Of a stretch of 64,000 nt of DNA, positions 1 to 11,369 are shown piece by piece (position 1 is the first letter of the stretch; every line of letters begins with the position of its first letter). The notes beneath the pieces were generated by a model that did no database searches, had not been told where the DNA came from, and worked only from the letters and a program-made list of their open reading frames with translations. A program made the translations under genes and the position numbers. The stretch is from JBBDYG01 sp040901765 (lineage in GTDB: Bacteria > Planctomycetota > Planctomycetia > Pirellulales > Lacipirellulaceae). The stretch covers positions 186,001-250,000 of the forward strand of contig JBBDYG010000040.1 of NCBI GenBank assembly GCA_040901765.1, given 5' to 3'.

Positions 1-193
1 GGTGGAAGCGGTTCCAGCCCCAGACCCGAGGGTAAGGGTCGGGCATGCAGAAGTCTCCGTATCTCATTTGCTTTTCTGATAGGAGGAATGACGACTAGAC
101 GTGCTCTGAGGAATGCTTAGTGCCTGATCGTTGGGGTCGGCATGAAGCGCTGTTCGAATGGAATCTTCGTTTTGTTTTCAACGGGAGGGTCTC

Positions 194-940
194 ATGATGT
201 GCAATTGGTGGAAGACGTTTTTTGGCGTGAGTGCTTTGGCGATCATTGCTACGGCGACGACGACCGTATTGGCCGCGCCCGACAGTTTGCTCGAGAATAG
301 CGACATAGAAACCATCACTCGGTTTCTCCCCCACGGAGTGCCGGGTACTGACGTTCCCTTAGATCACAACGGTTTCCCGGATGCATGGCATCACAGCGCA
401 AACTCGCAGTGGAACGAGCCTCTCGACGGTATGTACACGAGCGGCATCCACTCGCTGTACCTCCCCGATGACAGATTAAGCGACCATGAAGAAATGCGCA
501 GCTTTGCGACAACTATCCCGGGCGACCCAGGAAGGTTGGATCTGAGCTGGAATTGGAAGTGGGACATCACCAGCGCGGCCGGCGACACGTTCAGCGCCAC
601 CGTCCGAACATCCACCCAACCCGTCAACCCCACGAGTTTTGACTTGCAAGGAAACAACGATAACCCCCTAGATATCCAAATCAGGGATCACCTCTTCCTC
701 ACCGACGGGAGCGTCAGCAGCGGCGGGTTCCTGCCGTTCCTGGCGAGTATCCCGTTGCTCGCGACCGAGCAGTCGTTCGACGTCATCTTCAGGACGAGGG
801 ACAACACCGGCGATTCCAGCGAGAGGGGCGTGCTGTTCGTGGACGATGTCTGCGCTATCGTCCCAGAGCCTGCGACGATGTGGCTGTTGGGCTTGGGGGG
901 TTTGGGCTTGATGATGGTAAGCCGGCGTCGACACGCCTAA
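194..940 (+). CDS. PEP-CTERM sorting-domain exported protein
   Basis: Function unknown; predicted to be exported and sorted to the cell surface. The chosen start (ATG 194) has an AACGGGAGGG ribosome site just upstream; an upstream in-frame ATG at 158 lacks one. The N-terminus carries a signal peptide (WKTFFGVSALAIIATATTTV, cut near VLA-APD). The last 25 residues have the full PEP-CTERM pattern: VPEPAT, a hydrophobic stretch, then the basic tail SRRRHA. The middle is a beta-rich stretch without a recognised domain. A strong hairpin follows at 1008-1040. In this family such proteins are cut by exosortase; no exosortase gene is in the window. Confidence 0.75.
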   Translation: MMCNWWKTFFGVSALAIIATATTTVLAAPDSLLENSDIETITRFLPHGVPGTDVPLDHNGFPDAWHHSANSQWNEPLDGMYTSGIHSLYLPDDRLSDHEEMRSFATTIPGDPGRLDLSWNWKWDITSAAGDTFSATVRTSTQPVNPTSFDLQGNNDNPLDIQIRDHLFLTDGSVSSGGFLPFLASIPLLATEQSFDVIFRTRDNTGDSSERGVLFVDDVCAIVPEPATMWLLGLGGLGLMMVSRRRHA

Positions 941-1007
941 CCCTATGTCAAGTCGCCTGCCAGGCGAGAGTCGGGGAAATTAGATTGGCAGCGTGAACTA
1001 ACGAATA

Positions 1008-1040
1008 CGGCCCGCGAGGCTAAAGGGGTCTCGCGGGCCG
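1008..1040 (+). terminator. Perfect 11-bp GC-rich hairpin after the first PEP-CTERM gene
   Basis: CGGCCCGCGAG at 1008-1018 pairs fully with CTCGCGGGCCG at 1030-1040 around an 11-nt loop, 68 bp after the stop codon. No T-run follows, so it may stabilise the mRNA end rather than act as a classical intrinsic terminator. Confidence 0.45.
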
Positions 1041-1206
1041 CTCGCCAACGCTGCGCGTCAATGCGCCCCAGAATCGTTGCATCGAAGCACCGAACTGGGA
1101 TAATGATGACAGCCCTAGCCAGCGTTTCGAGTTAATTAACGCCGGCCAACGGATCAGATTCGACGGAGCACGCAAGATATGACAACTTCGGGAGTATGGT
1201 CACACC

Positions 1207-3261
1207 ATGGATACGCCCCTCCAAGATTGCGCATGGAGTCGCATACGTCCCATTAACCTTGTCTTCGTTCGGCTACGAAGTGTCGGCTTGGCTTTGCTGG
1301 TGCTTGTCGTTACATATGCGCCGAAGTTAGTCCTGGCCGATCCCTCGGTCGCCAGGGTATGGGACGAACAACTGCTGCACGCGATCAGCCTCGACACGGC
1401 CCGCCCCACCGTGCATGCTCGCAACTTGTTTCATCTATCGGGCGCGATGTACGATGCTTGGGCTGCATATGACACGATGGCAGCGCCGTACCTGCATCAC
1501 GAGAACGCCACGGCGGCGAACCTTGAACTAGCTCGTAACGAAGCGGTCAGCCACGCGGCGTACAATATCATTTTGCATCGGTTTGTGACCGGACCCGCTG
1601 GCGTCGGTCCGGGAAAAGCCACTACGCTGGCCGACATCCGGCAGCAGATGGTGGACCTTGGCTACAATCCCGACTTCATGTCAACGGTTGGCAACTCGCC
1701 CGCCGCGGTCGGCAATCGCGTGGCGCAGACGGTGATTTCCCACACCCTTGCCGATGGAGCCAGGGAGGAAAGCGTTTATCGCAGCGCTGCAGGAACATTC
1801 ACACCGGTTAATGCACCGCTGACATTCGACCTTCCCGGCAACGTCATGAGCGACCCAAACCGCTGGCAGCCGCTCCACTTCCTCGGCGGACGGATCGACC
1901 AGTTCGGCCGGCCGATTAATGAATCGACGCAGGGTCACCTCACGCCCTTTTGGGGACAAGTGACGCCGTTCGCGATAACAGCAGCCGATCGCAGCCCGAA
2001 CGGCGTGTATCACGATCAGGGTTTGCCTAGACAGCTTGGCGGCGCCACGGATGCGGCATTCAAACAGATCGACGCGCTGACCACGATCCGACTCTCAGCG
2101 CAGCTCGACCCAAACGACGGTGTGATGATCGATATTTCGCCGGCCAGTCGAGGAAACACTCCGAACGCGCCGTTTACCGAGAGCTACGACCAGGTAGGTT
2201 ACGCGGTCAATCCCTATACCGGTCAGCCGTATGAACCCGAAATGGTGAAGCGAGGTGATTTTGGCCGCGTGATGGCCGAGTTTTGGGCCGACGGGCCGCG
2301 CTCGACAGCGCCTCCCGGCCACTGGAACGAGATCGCCAACGACGTGAGCGACAAGATGGATGCCCTTAACATCCCCAGGCGGATCGGCGGCACGGGGCCG
2401 GTCCTCGATGATTTGCAGTGGGATGTCAAGCAATACTTTGCTCTCAACGGCGCCCTGCACGACGCCGCAATTGCCGCCTGGAATCACAAGGGCGTGTACG
2501 ATTCGGCGCGCCCCATTTCGTTCATCCGCTGCATGGGCCAACTCGGACAGTCGAGCGATCCGAACCTGACCGTCGATTTGGGTGGCGGTGCCATCGTGAA
2601 CACCTACCATCCCGACGGCCTGCCGCTCGAGCCGGGCCTGGTCGAAGTCATCACGCCTGACACTACGGCGGCGGGTGAGCGGCACGAGCACCTCGCAGGT
2701 CTCGAGGGCAAAATCGCCATCCGGTCCTGGCAGGGGGCCATCGGCGGCACCGCCCCGTTCGACGACCCATCGGAACTAAGCGGCGTCGGCTGGATTCGCG
2801 CCGACCAGTGGATGCCGTATCAGTTGCTCGGCTTCGTCACCCCGCCGTTCGCAGGCTATGTCTCCGGCCACTCGACCTTCAGCCGCTCGGCGGCAGAGGT
2901 GATGGCGCTTTTTACGGGCAGCGAATTCTTTCCGGGTGGAATCTTTGAGTACGACATTCCGCTGGGGTCCGGTCTGGACTTCGAATATGGCCCGGAGGCC
3001 GACATGAAGCTGCAGTTTGCAACGTATTTCGACGCCTCGGATCAGGCCTCGCTGTCGCGAATTTACGGCGGAATTCACCCGCCGGCCGACGACTTTTCCG
3101 GGCGGCGGATTGGGTACGCGGTGGGATCGGCGGCGTTTGCACGGGCGATGAACTACTTTGCCGGCGTGCCTGAGCCATCGAGCGTTTTGCTGGCCGTTGT
3201 GGGCACCGCCGGATTATTTTGGTTCTGCGCCACGGGAAAGCGACATCGAGGTGGGTATTAA
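1207..3261 (+). CDS. Vanadium-dependent haloperoxidase-family protein with PEP-CTERM tail
   Basis: Belongs to the vanadium haloperoxidase/acid phosphatase (PAP2-like) superfamily, whose members bind vanadate or phosphate and oxidise halides or hydrolyse phosphoesters. All three signature blocks are present: K428-x6-R435-P436, the S553-G554-H555 loop (SGHSTFS), and R618-x5-H624-x3-D628 (RIYGGIHPPADD). A membrane or signal segment lies near residues 25-45, and the C-terminus is PEP-CTERM (VPEPSS, hydrophobic segment, GKRHRGG tail), so the enzyme is probably surface-located. The next gene begins 21 bp later on the same strand, suggesting co-transcription. Halide or phosphate specificity cannot be read from the sequence. 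Confidence 0.85.
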   Translation: MDTPLQDCAWSRIRPINLVFVRLRSVGLALLVLVVTYAPKLVLADPSVARVWDEQLLHAISLDTARPTVHARNLFHLSGAMYDAWAAYDTMAAPYLHHENATAANLELARNEAVSHAAYNIILHRFVTGPAGVGPGKATTLADIRQQMVDLGYNPDFMSTVGNSPAAVGNRVAQTVISHTLADGAREESVYRSAAGTFTPVNAPLTFDLPGNVMSDPNRWQPLHFLGGRIDQFGRPINESTQGHLTPFWGQVTPFAITAADRSPNGVYHDQGLPRQLGGATDAAFKQIDALTTIRLSAQLDPNDGVMIDISPASRGNTPNAPFTESYDQVGYAVNPYTGQPYEPEMVKRGDFGRVMAEFWADGPRSTAPPGHWNEIANDVSDKMDALNIPRRIGGTGPVLDDLQWDVKQYFALNGALHDAAIAAWNHKGVYDSARPISFIRCMGQLGQSSDPNLTVDLGGGAIVNTYHPDGLPLEPGLVEVITPDTTAAGERHEHLAGLEGKIAIRSWQGAIGGTAPFDDPSELSGVGWIRADQWMPYQLLGFVTPPFAGYVSGHSTFSRSAAEVMALFTGSEFFPGGIFEYDIPLGSGLDFEYGPEADMKLQFATYFDASDQASLSRIYGGIHPPADDFSGRRIGYAVGSAAFARAMNYFAGVPEPSSVLLAVVGTAGLFWFCATGKRHRGGY

Positions 3262-3282
3262 CGTATCGCCAAGAGGTATTCA

Positions 3283-5517
<2,235 letters not shown>

Positions 5518-5698
5518 TCAGTGTGTGGATTCTATGTGGCTGGACTACGATTTGCAAGGCGTAGTCGGGGAAAGCTCGGGGGCGAAGTGTGCAAATGGTA
5601 AAATGTCAAAGTGTCCAAGTCCGTAAAACGCCCGCAAATCTTGCGTTTCTAGTCTTTTCGACTTTTGGACATTTACACATTTCGACCCCGTTTTCGCC

Positions 5699-6034
5699 CT
5701 ACACATCCAGCAGCGGGTGGCCGACGTACATCTGCAAGACTTGGCTCTGAACCTTGATTGCCCGAATGAGCACCCAAATCTGGTCCTGGCTAAACGCCTT
5801 GGGGTCCGATTGGGCCAGGTCTTCTAGCTCCAAGGTCATGGCGGCGTGCTGGTCGGTGGCTTGCTGGAGCCGCAGGCCGGTGTGCTTCCAGGCATCCTGC
5901 AGGGCGGCGCGATCGGCAAACTGCTCGAGATCATCGGCGTGATTGATCAGCAGCAAGCAGAGCCGGGCCACGTCCTGCGGAGAGGCGGCCGGCTGAAGTT
6001 GCTCGATGCGTTGGGCCAAATCGGTACACTTCAT
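5699..6034 (-). CDS. Conserved-looking small hypothetical protein, 111 aa
   Basis: Not recognised. From ATG 6034 (MKCTDLAQRIEQL) the product is predicted to be all alpha-helical, without membrane segment or signal. The frame extends a further 46 residues upstream, but that part is Arg/Pro-rich and looks non-coding, so the internal ATG is preferred. No good ribosome site is visible. It stands alone, divergent from the zinc-ribbon gene at 6340. Confidence 0.45.
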   Translation of the reverse strand: MKCTDLAQRIEQLQPAASPQDVARLCLLLINHADDLEQFADRAALQDAWKHTGLRLQQATDQHAAMTLELEDLAQSDPKAFSQDQIWVLIRAIKVQSQVLQMYVGHPLLDV

Positions 6035-6339
6035 GGCTGAATCAACTTCGTTGCAAACCAATGTTGGTGATCCGGAAAGCAGCTTTGGCCTTACAGAGAA
6101 GTCTAGCTTGGTCAGCGGTCGCCTGGGACGCAGAAGCTGATGCGGAGAGGCGCGAAACGGGTGGTTTGGCATCTTATTCGGCCAGAACCCCGAAAGAAAA
6201 CTCTAGCCCGCGCCGGCGGTAGACTCCATAATCGAAGGAAACGGCGGTGGATACGCTAGCCCCAGGCAACCGGTCGTAGCGGCTGGCGCGGACGTTCATC
6301 CGACACGAACGGCTTCCTTGTACTTTGAGAGTTACTGCC
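6035..6339. other. 305-bp divergent intergenic region
   Basis: Lies between the divergent genes starting at 6034 (minus) and 6340 (plus), so it should hold both promoters. No clear hexamer pair, repeat or RNA gene is visible. Confidence 0.4.
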
Positions 6340-7017
6340 ATGTCTGCCTGTACCGATTGTGGTCTGAGTTTCGATCCGGCGATTTTTGGGCAAGCGCCTC
6401 CCGCGTGCCCCCACTGCGGGCGACAGTTGGCCGCCGACGCCGGTGGAAAAAAATGGCACAACGCTGCCCGTGTCGCGAGCCTCGCCGAGGCGGGTTACTT
6501 GGTGAACCTGCTGGGTACTTCCGCGGTCACTGCCCGTATCTTCGAAGATCGTTCGTTCAGCGCAATGGCCGGTGTTTGGGATCATGCCTATGTGATTCAA
6601 GTTCCGGCGGAGCAGGTAAGCCAGGCCGCCATCATGCTGCGTCAGGAGGCCGCGGCAGCCGTTATGGAAGATGGCGACGACGCCTGGTCCGATTCCCCGC
6701 GAGTCGAGGATGAGACTCTGGTGTTTTGGCGACCCGTGGCACTGATGGCCCTGGCTGGAGTTGCCAGTTTTGTGGTCGGCCACCGGTTCGCTGCGCAGAG
6801 CGGCGATGGTCAAGAGCGGCCGTATGCCGAATCGCTCGTGGCGGCAATGGAGCAACTTGGCAGGCCCCTGGTCACCGAACCGCGCGGCGATGGCGCTCGT
6901 CACCGGTTCGTTTATCATCGGCATCATCGGGCTTGGTACGTCCAAAGCGACCGCAATGGCGACGGGCACTATGAGTCGATTCGCGAATTTCGAGGTCAGG
7001 AAGCAATCGCGAGATAA
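6340..7017 (+). CDS. Zinc-ribbon, DUF2007-like single-pass membrane protein
   Basis: The N-terminus is a zinc ribbon with two CxxC pairs (CTDCG, CPHCG) within the first 28 residues. A segment resembling the small DUF2007 fold (putative signal-transducing) follows (ARVASLAEAGYLVNLLGTSA...VQVPAEQ, residues 43-100). Then come an acidic linker and one membrane helix (VALMALAGVASFVVG, about 133-148), with a basic soluble tail. Start ATG 6340 follows TTGAGAG; a TTG at 6325 is the longer alternative. Cellular role unknown. Confidence 0.6.
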   Translation: MSACTDCGLSFDPAIFGQAPPACPHCGRQLAADAGGKKWHNAARVASLAEAGYLVNLLGTSAVTARIFEDRSFSAMAGVWDHAYVIQVPAEQVSQAAIMLRQEAAAAVMEDGDDAWSDSPRVEDETLVFWRPVALMALAGVASFVVGHRFAAQSGDGQERPYAESLVAAMEQLGRPLVTEPRGDGARHRFVYHRHHRAWYVQSDRNGDGHYESIREFRGQEAIAR

Positions 7018-7043
7018 CGATAGGTCACCACAAAACGCAGTTC

Positions 7044-7283
7044 ATGAAGATCAGCAACACCACTGGCGCTGACATTGACTTAAGGATTGAGCCGTTGGGG
7101 GATCGTCTTTCTATGCCAAGAGGTGACACGTTCGAGATTATGGCGGCCAATGACTCGGAGCATGAGGTGGAAATTGAGTTTCGCCAAGATGCTGTGGTAG
7201 TGCATGGATGGGTGAAGCGAATCCACTCGATATCGACCTCTGGCGAACGAACTGCTCTTTGGCCGATTGAAAGGAGCGTTTAA
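7044..7283 (+). CDS. Small hypothetical protein upstream of pdxJ
   Basis: 79 residues, predicted mixed beta structure, no recognised family. Its TAA stop (7281-7283) abuts the TTG start of pdxJ, and the pdxJ ribosome site GAAAGGAG lies in its last codons. This suggests translational coupling. There is no obvious ribosome site of its own. Confidence 0.5.
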   Translation: MKISNTTGADIDLRIEPLGDRLSMPRGDTFEIMAANDSEHEVEIEFRQDAVVVHGWVKRIHSISTSGERTALWPIERSV

Positions 7284-8009
7284 TTGGCAACCCTTGGCGT
7301 CAACATCGATCACGTTGCGACGGTCCGCGAGGCTCGTAAGACGAATGAGCCTGACCCCGTCTGGGCCGCCACGCTGGCGGAACTGGGCGGCGCCGACGGG
7401 ATCACGCTTCACCTGCGTGAGGATCGCCGGCACATCCAGGACCGCGACCTGCGCGTGATGCGGCAAACGGTGGTGGTGCCGTTGAATTTGGAACTGGCAT
7501 GTGCCGAGGATGTGTTGCGTCTGGCGTGTGAGATCAAACCGTCGCAGGCAACGCTCGTTCCCGAGCGGCGCGAGGAAGTGACCACCGAAGGGGGCCTCGA
7601 TGTGGTTGGCAATCGGCCCCTCGTGGCCGACGCGGTCCGCCGGCTGCGGGATGCGGGCATTGTCGTCAGTTTGTTCCTCGATCCCGACTCGGCTCAAATC
7701 GACGCCGGCGCCGCCGTTGGCGCCGATGCAGTTGAACTTCACACGGGTGCGTACGCCAACGCGAGTTTGCCCACGGATGCCGAACGGCAGCTTGAAAAGC
7801 TGCGCACCGCGGGTGGCTACGTTCGCGACGCGGGTTTGACGCTCCATGCCGGTCACGGATTGACCTACCGCAACGTCGTGCCGGTGGCGGCCATCGAAGG
7901 AATGCGCGACCTCAACATTGGTCATAGCATCATCGCCCGATCGATCATGGTTGGCTTGGAGCGTGCAGTGCGCGACATGAAGCGGTTAATTCGCGAAGCG
8001 ACGGCGTAG
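7284..8009 (+). CDS. pdxJ: Pyridoxine 5'-phosphate synthase
   Basis: Condenses 1-deoxyxylulose 5-phosphate with 3-amino-2-oxopropyl phosphate to pyridoxine 5'-phosphate, the last ring-forming step of DXP-dependent vitamin B6 synthesis. Seen: the family start LGVNIDHVATVREAR, the LHLREDRRHIQDRD block (residues about 40-53), NLELA, TLVPERREEVTTEGG (91-105) and GHGLTYRNV near residue 190. The length (241 aa) is normal. Translation starts at TTG 7284 behind GAAAGGAG. The stop codon overlaps the left arm of a 24-bp inverted repeat. Confidence 0.96.
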   Translation: MATLGVNIDHVATVREARKTNEPDPVWAATLAELGGADGITLHLREDRRHIQDRDLRVMRQTVVVPLNLELACAEDVLRLACEIKPSQATLVPERREEVTTEGGLDVVGNRPLVADAVRRLRDAGIVVSLFLDPDSAQIDAGAAVGADAVELHTGAYANASLPTDAERQLEKLRTAGGYVRDAGLTLHAGHGLTYRNVVPVAAIEGMRDLNIGHSIIARSIMVGLERAVRDMKRLIREATA

Positions 8010-8083
8010 GTCAGGCTTTCTTGCCTGACGAGTTCGACTCTCAATTGATGTCGCAACATGTCAGGCAAGAAAGCCTGACCTAC
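8006..8083. repeat. 24-bp perfect inverted repeat (GTAGGTCAGGC family)
   Basis: Left arm 8006-8029 starts GTAGGTCAGGCTTTC; right arm 8060-8083 ends AAAGCCTGACCTAC. The arms match perfectly around a 30-bp centre. Shorter relatives occur at 22154-22174 and 57917-57975, so this is a dispersed palindromic family. It may also end the pdxJ transcript. Confidence 0.85.
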
Positions 8084-8155
8084 GGGACGCTTGCGGCGAC
8101 ACCGTCCGAACTTTATCATGCGCCGCTTTGGTTCAACCCAGGAGGAGGTCACTCG

Positions 8156-9043
8156 ATGACGACACGTGGAGAGGCATTCGCCGGATTATCGGTGGCGATC
8201 GTAACGCCGCTGCGCGACGGTCAGGTCGATTACACGCGGTTCCGCGAGCAAATCGAGTTCCAGATTGCAGCCGGCACCAGATGCCTCTGCCCGGTCGGCA
8301 CGACCGGCGAGTCGCCCACCCTGTCGCACGACGAGCACGAGCGTGTCATCGCGTTTGTGGTCGAAACAGTCGCTGGCCGCATGAAAGTGATGCCGGGAAC
8401 CGGCTCCAACAGCACTTCCGAGGCGCTGCGGTTGACCAAAGTCGCCGAGCGCGTGGGCGCCGACGCCGCCCTACAAGTCGGGCCGTATTACAACAAGCCG
8501 ACGCAGCGCGGTTTTTACGAGCACTTCAAATGCCTCGCCGAGGAAACCGGCCTGCCGCAGTGTATTTACAACATTCCCGGCCGGACGGCCAAGAACATTG
8601 AGCCGGAGACCATCATCCGCCTTGCCGAACTAAAAAACATCACGATGGTCAAAGAGGCGACTGGCTCGTTGGATCAAGCTTCGCAGATCATCAACGCCAC
8701 CGACCTGACGGTCCTCAGCGGCGACGACAGCATGACGCTGCCGCTGTTGGCTGTTGGCGGTCGCGGGGTCATTTCGGTGGTCGGCAACATCGTGCCGCAA
8801 GACATGCTCGGACTGCTCACCGCGTTCGATCGGGGCGACATTGTGGAAGCGCGGCGTTGGCATCACAAGCTGTTCCCGCTTTGCCGCGACATGTTGGGGC
8901 TGTCAACGAACCCGATTCCCATCAAAGCGGCAATGAAGCTGTTGGGCCGGGACACCGGCGAGTTGCGGCTGCCGATGACCGAACTTGAAGAAAACCAGAT
9001 GCCGATGCTCGCCAAGACGCTCGCGAACTACGGCTTGCTCTAA
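8156..9043 (+). CDS. dapA: 4-hydroxy-tetrahydrodipicolinate synthase
   Basis: Condenses pyruvate and aspartate semialdehyde in lysine/diaminopimelate synthesis. Seen: VAIVTPLRDG at the N-terminus, GTTGESPTLSHDEH (substrate loop, near residues 46-59), Y138 in CIYNIPGRT, and the Schiff-base lysine K166 in MVKEATGSLD, followed by LSGDDSMTLP. The length of 295 aa is normal. The start is fixed by a perfect AGGAGG at 8142-8147; the frame is open further upstream only because it crosses a palindromic repeat. Related N-acetylneuraminate lyases share the fold, but the motifs fit DapA best. Confidence 0.92.
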   Translation: MTTRGEAFAGLSVAIVTPLRDGQVDYTRFREQIEFQIAAGTRCLCPVGTTGESPTLSHDEHERVIAFVVETVAGRMKVMPGTGSNSTSEALRLTKVAERVGADAALQVGPYYNKPTQRGFYEHFKCLAEETGLPQCIYNIPGRTAKNIEPETIIRLAELKNITMVKEATGSLDQASQIINATDLTVLSGDDSMTLPLLAVGGRGVISVVGNIVPQDMLGLLTAFDRGDIVEARRWHHKLFPLCRDMLGLSTNPIPIKAAMKLLGRDTGELRLPMTELEENQMPMLAKTLANYGLL

Positions 9044-9054
9044 CCGCTTGCGGC

Positions 9055-9996
9055 TTAGCGGCCGTTGGTTGCCGACGCAATGCTGACGCGATCCGTCTCG
9101 TAGCCGCGCTCGCGCGCCAACGAGTCTTTGAGTTCGTGCGCCGCAGCTTCGTCGGGCACGATCGCAAAAACGGTCGGCCCCCACGACGATTGCCCCACAC
9201 CAGCAACGCTGCGGTTCCGGAGAGCACCCACCAAGTCCGCAATCTCCGCGCTGGCATAATCGCCTTGCTGGACCGACGCGAAGCAACTGCCGGCCAGGTG
9301 GTTGTAGTCCGCGACCGCAGAGGCAAATACCTGAAAGTCTTTCGCTCGTGCCGCCGGCACGATGACATCGGCCGCTAAGCGGCGTAGTTCGGCAGAGGTC
9401 TTCAACGGCGTGGTCGGAACTAATTCAAACGCCCGTCGCTCGTCGTCGCCGCCGAGTCCCGGCGGACCGCCGGTGCGGACGAGCACGAATCGCCACTCGC
9501 TTGGAAGAGTCACCCGGGCTTGGAGCCTGCCGAGCACGTCGCCGGCGGCTTTGCCGTCTTCATAAATCAGTCCGCCGTTGTTGAAGCCGTGTGCGCCGAT
9601 TGCCGACCGCAATCCGCGACCCGTGGCAAGTGCAAGTTCCTCGAGCGAAGCCTCGCCGCGGCGCAAGAACTGAGCTAGTGCCGAAGCGGTCGCAAGTGCC
9701 AATGCGGTACCCGTGCCAAGTCCTGCATGCTCAGACGACGCGGATACAACCTCCAGCCGGCAAGCCGGCAAGGCGTTAAGCTGCCAATGCCGCACGAGTC
9801 GCTTCACGATCGCAGTGGCGCGTTCAGCGAGAGGACCATGGGCGCTAAACGCAGGCGCGGCGGATGCCCGAAGCTGTAGCGACGGCGGCTCGATCATCAC
9901 TCCGACGCCGCCAAATTGGCGCGGGTGCTCCGGCCCCCAGCCGATCAGGCCGAAGTGGATTCGGCTGCCCGTGGTTACGCTGACCGCTTCACTCAT
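9055..9996 (-). CDS. Beta-ribofuranosylaminobenzene 5'-phosphate synthase-like GHMP-family protein
   Basis: Predicted to join 4-aminobenzoate to phosphoribosyl pyrophosphate with loss of CO2, the first committed step of the methanopterin arm of tetrahydromethanopterin synthesis (MptG type). Seen: N-terminal SRIHFGLIGWGPEHPRQFGGVG, the GHMP-type glycine-rich loop EHAGLGTGTALALATASAL (near residues 90-108), and AIGAHGFNNGGLIYEDG. The 3' gene of a minus-strand run, it overlaps the DUF447 gene by 4 bp. The adjoining pabA/pabB, which make 4-aminobenzoate, strongly support this reading. Confidence 0.85.
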   Translation of the reverse strand: MSEAVSVTTGSRIHFGLIGWGPEHPRQFGGVGVMIEPPSLQLRASAAPAFSAHGPLAERATAIVKRLVRHWQLNALPACRLEVVSASSEHAGLGTGTALALATASALAQFLRRGEASLEELALATGRGLRSAIGAHGFNNGGLIYEDGKAAGDVLGRLQARVTLPSEWRFVLVRTGGPPGLGGDDERRAFELVPTTPLKTSAELRRLAADVIVPAARAKDFQVFASAVADYNHLAGSCFASVQQGDYASAEIADLVGALRNRSVAGVGQSSWGPTVFAIVPDEAAAHELKDSLARERGYETDRVSIASATNGR

Positions 9997-10613
9997 GCGT
10001 CCGCTCCTGCCGGCCGGCTAGCAGCGGCGATCGCCTCGTCAACGTATTCCACAATCAGTCGAAAGCCGCGATGTTCCGCACGAGAGCCGGTCTTTTCAAC
10101 CAGCGGCGCGAGTCGGTGGAGTTCCGCGCGAATGTCATTTTCCGGTAGGATGCCGACGCGCGTGGCCAGAATTGCCGCTTCAATCACCGCGTGCTTGGCG
10201 CGATTAAAGCCGAAAAAGTCGCGTAACGTGCCTTGTCCGACGACGTGGCACTCGATGTCAGTCCGCTCCGCCGAGTCGTCGAGCGATTCGACCTTGAAGT
10301 CATACCAGCGGCAGGCGTTGGCAAGATAGCGGCCCCCGCCCGGCAGTTGGACAAGCGGGGGCTGAGGCGTGAGTTGACCGATTGCCGCGCAAGCGATCAG
10401 CTCCACGTCGTCGGTCACGTTCAATACGCCGCGACCCGTGCGGCGAAGGTTTGCAAAAGTGGTTGAACCTTGAAAAGGCCGCAACCGTAATCGGGTAATT
10501 GGCCAATCGACGATCGGTCCCATCGGCGAGATATTGCAACTGCCGTCGGCGCTGTCGGTCGTCACAATGCCTTCCAACAAAATCGCGTCGGGGAGCTTGA
10601 GTGGTGCAGTCAT
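9993..10613 (-). CDS. DUF447 family protein of the H4MPT cluster
   Basis: About 206 residues resembling the DUF447 group, a flavin-reductase-like split-barrel family found with methanopterin-pathway genes in archaea, methylotrophs and planctomycetes. Its reaction is unknown. Seen: N-terminal ILLEGIVTTDSADGSCNISPMGP, then RRTGRGVLNVTDDV and a conserved FFGFNRAKHAVIEAAIL helix. ATG 10613 is preferred because it leaves one base after the pabA stop and has GGGAAG about 11 bases upstream; a GTG at 10622 would place that site too close. Confidence 0.75.
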   Translation of the reverse strand: MTAPLKLPDAILLEGIVTTDSADGSCNISPMGPIVDWPITRLRLRPFQGSTTFANLRRTGRGVLNVTDDVELIACAAIGQLTPQPPLVQLPGGGRYLANACRWYDFKVESLDDSAERTDIECHVVGQGTLRDFFGFNRAKHAVIEAAILATRVGILPENDIRAELHRLAPLVEKTGSRAEHRGFRLIVEYVDEAIAAASRPAGADA

Positions 10614-10614
10614 G

Positions 10615-11289
10615 TCAGGCACTTCCCCAGGCGTGCGGCGTTACGGTCGGCGAAAGAGGCAACGGGACCGCCGATGCCGGGACATCTTCCGCTTCAAGTT
10701 CCGCAAGCACGCCGGAAATGTTGATGCTGGCCAGCCGGAGGAAGTTCGCCAGCAGTCGATATCCATATTCGGTAAGTACCGATTCGGGATGAAACTGCAC
10801 GCCAAACACCGGAAGGTCTCGGTGTGCGAACGCCATCATGACACCATCGCTTGTATGCGCCGTCGGCATTAGCCGCGACGGCAGCGTCGCCCGCTCCACA
10901 ATCAACGAATGATACCGTCCCACGCGCAACGGATTCGATAGTCCTTCAAATAAGCCGCTTTCATCGTGCGTCACCAGTGACGACCGTCCATGCACCGGTT
11001 CGCCGCGAACGACATGTCCGCCAAGCGCTTCGGCAATTGTCTGGTGCCCCAAGCAAACGCCGAGCATGGGCACTTCCAAGTGCAGATCCCGCACCAGGCT
11101 CAGCGAAATACCGGCTTCGCGGGGCGTACACGGACCGGGCGACAATACGACTGCCTGCGGCTGCATGGCGCGGACTTCGCCGACGCTCAGCGAGTCGTTG
11201 CGGCGCACAACGGTCTCGACACCCAGCCGGCGAAAGTAGCGGGCGAGATTGTGGACGAAGCTGTCGTAGTTATCGATGAGTAGGATCAT
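10615..11289 (-). CDS. pabA: Aminodeoxychorismate/anthranilate synthase glutamine amidotransferase subunit
   Basis: Class I glutamine amidotransferase that supplies ammonia to PabB or TrpE. Seen: start MILLIDNYDSFVHNL, oxyanion region SPGPCTPREAG (50-60), nucleophile C79 in LGVCLGHQ, and H167/E169 in FHPES. The length of 224 aa is slightly above the usual 190-200, because of a C-terminal tail. The partner pabB is the next gene upstream in the same direction. Sequence alone does not separate PabA from TrpG. The cofactor-gene setting favours 4-aminobenzoate synthesis, though dual use is possible. Confidence 0.88.
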   Translation of the reverse strand: MILLIDNYDSFVHNLARYFRRLGVETVVRRNDSLSVGEVRAMQPQAVVLSPGPCTPREAGISLSLVRDLHLEVPMLGVCLGHQTIAEALGGHVVRGEPVHGRSSLVTHDESGLFEGLSNPLRVGRYHSLIVERATLPSRLMPTAHTSDGVMMAFAHRDLPVFGVQFHPESVLTEYGYRLLANFLRLASINISGVLAELEAEDVPASAVPLPLSPTVTPHAWGSA

Positions 11290-11292
11290 GTG

Positions 11293-11351
11293 GCTGAACT
11301 CGCAAGAGTTCAGAATGGTGCGGCGTGGACTGAATTCTTGCGAATTCAGCT
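11293..11351. repeat. Imperfect inverted repeat between pabA and pabB
   Basis: CTGAACTCGCAAGAGTTCAG (11294-11313) and CTGAATTCTTGCGAATTCAG (11330-11349) are each self-complementary and are also complementary to one another with a few changes. It fills most of the 80-bp gap between the two genes and looks like a dispersed palindromic element. Confidence 0.7.
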
Positions 11352-11369
11352 ACGGATAGTTCGCGAAAT

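Noticed and set aside
5580..5690. Imperfect inverted repeat around AAATGTCCAAA after the tRNA
   Set aside because: Too many mismatches and no second copy recognised to call it an element.
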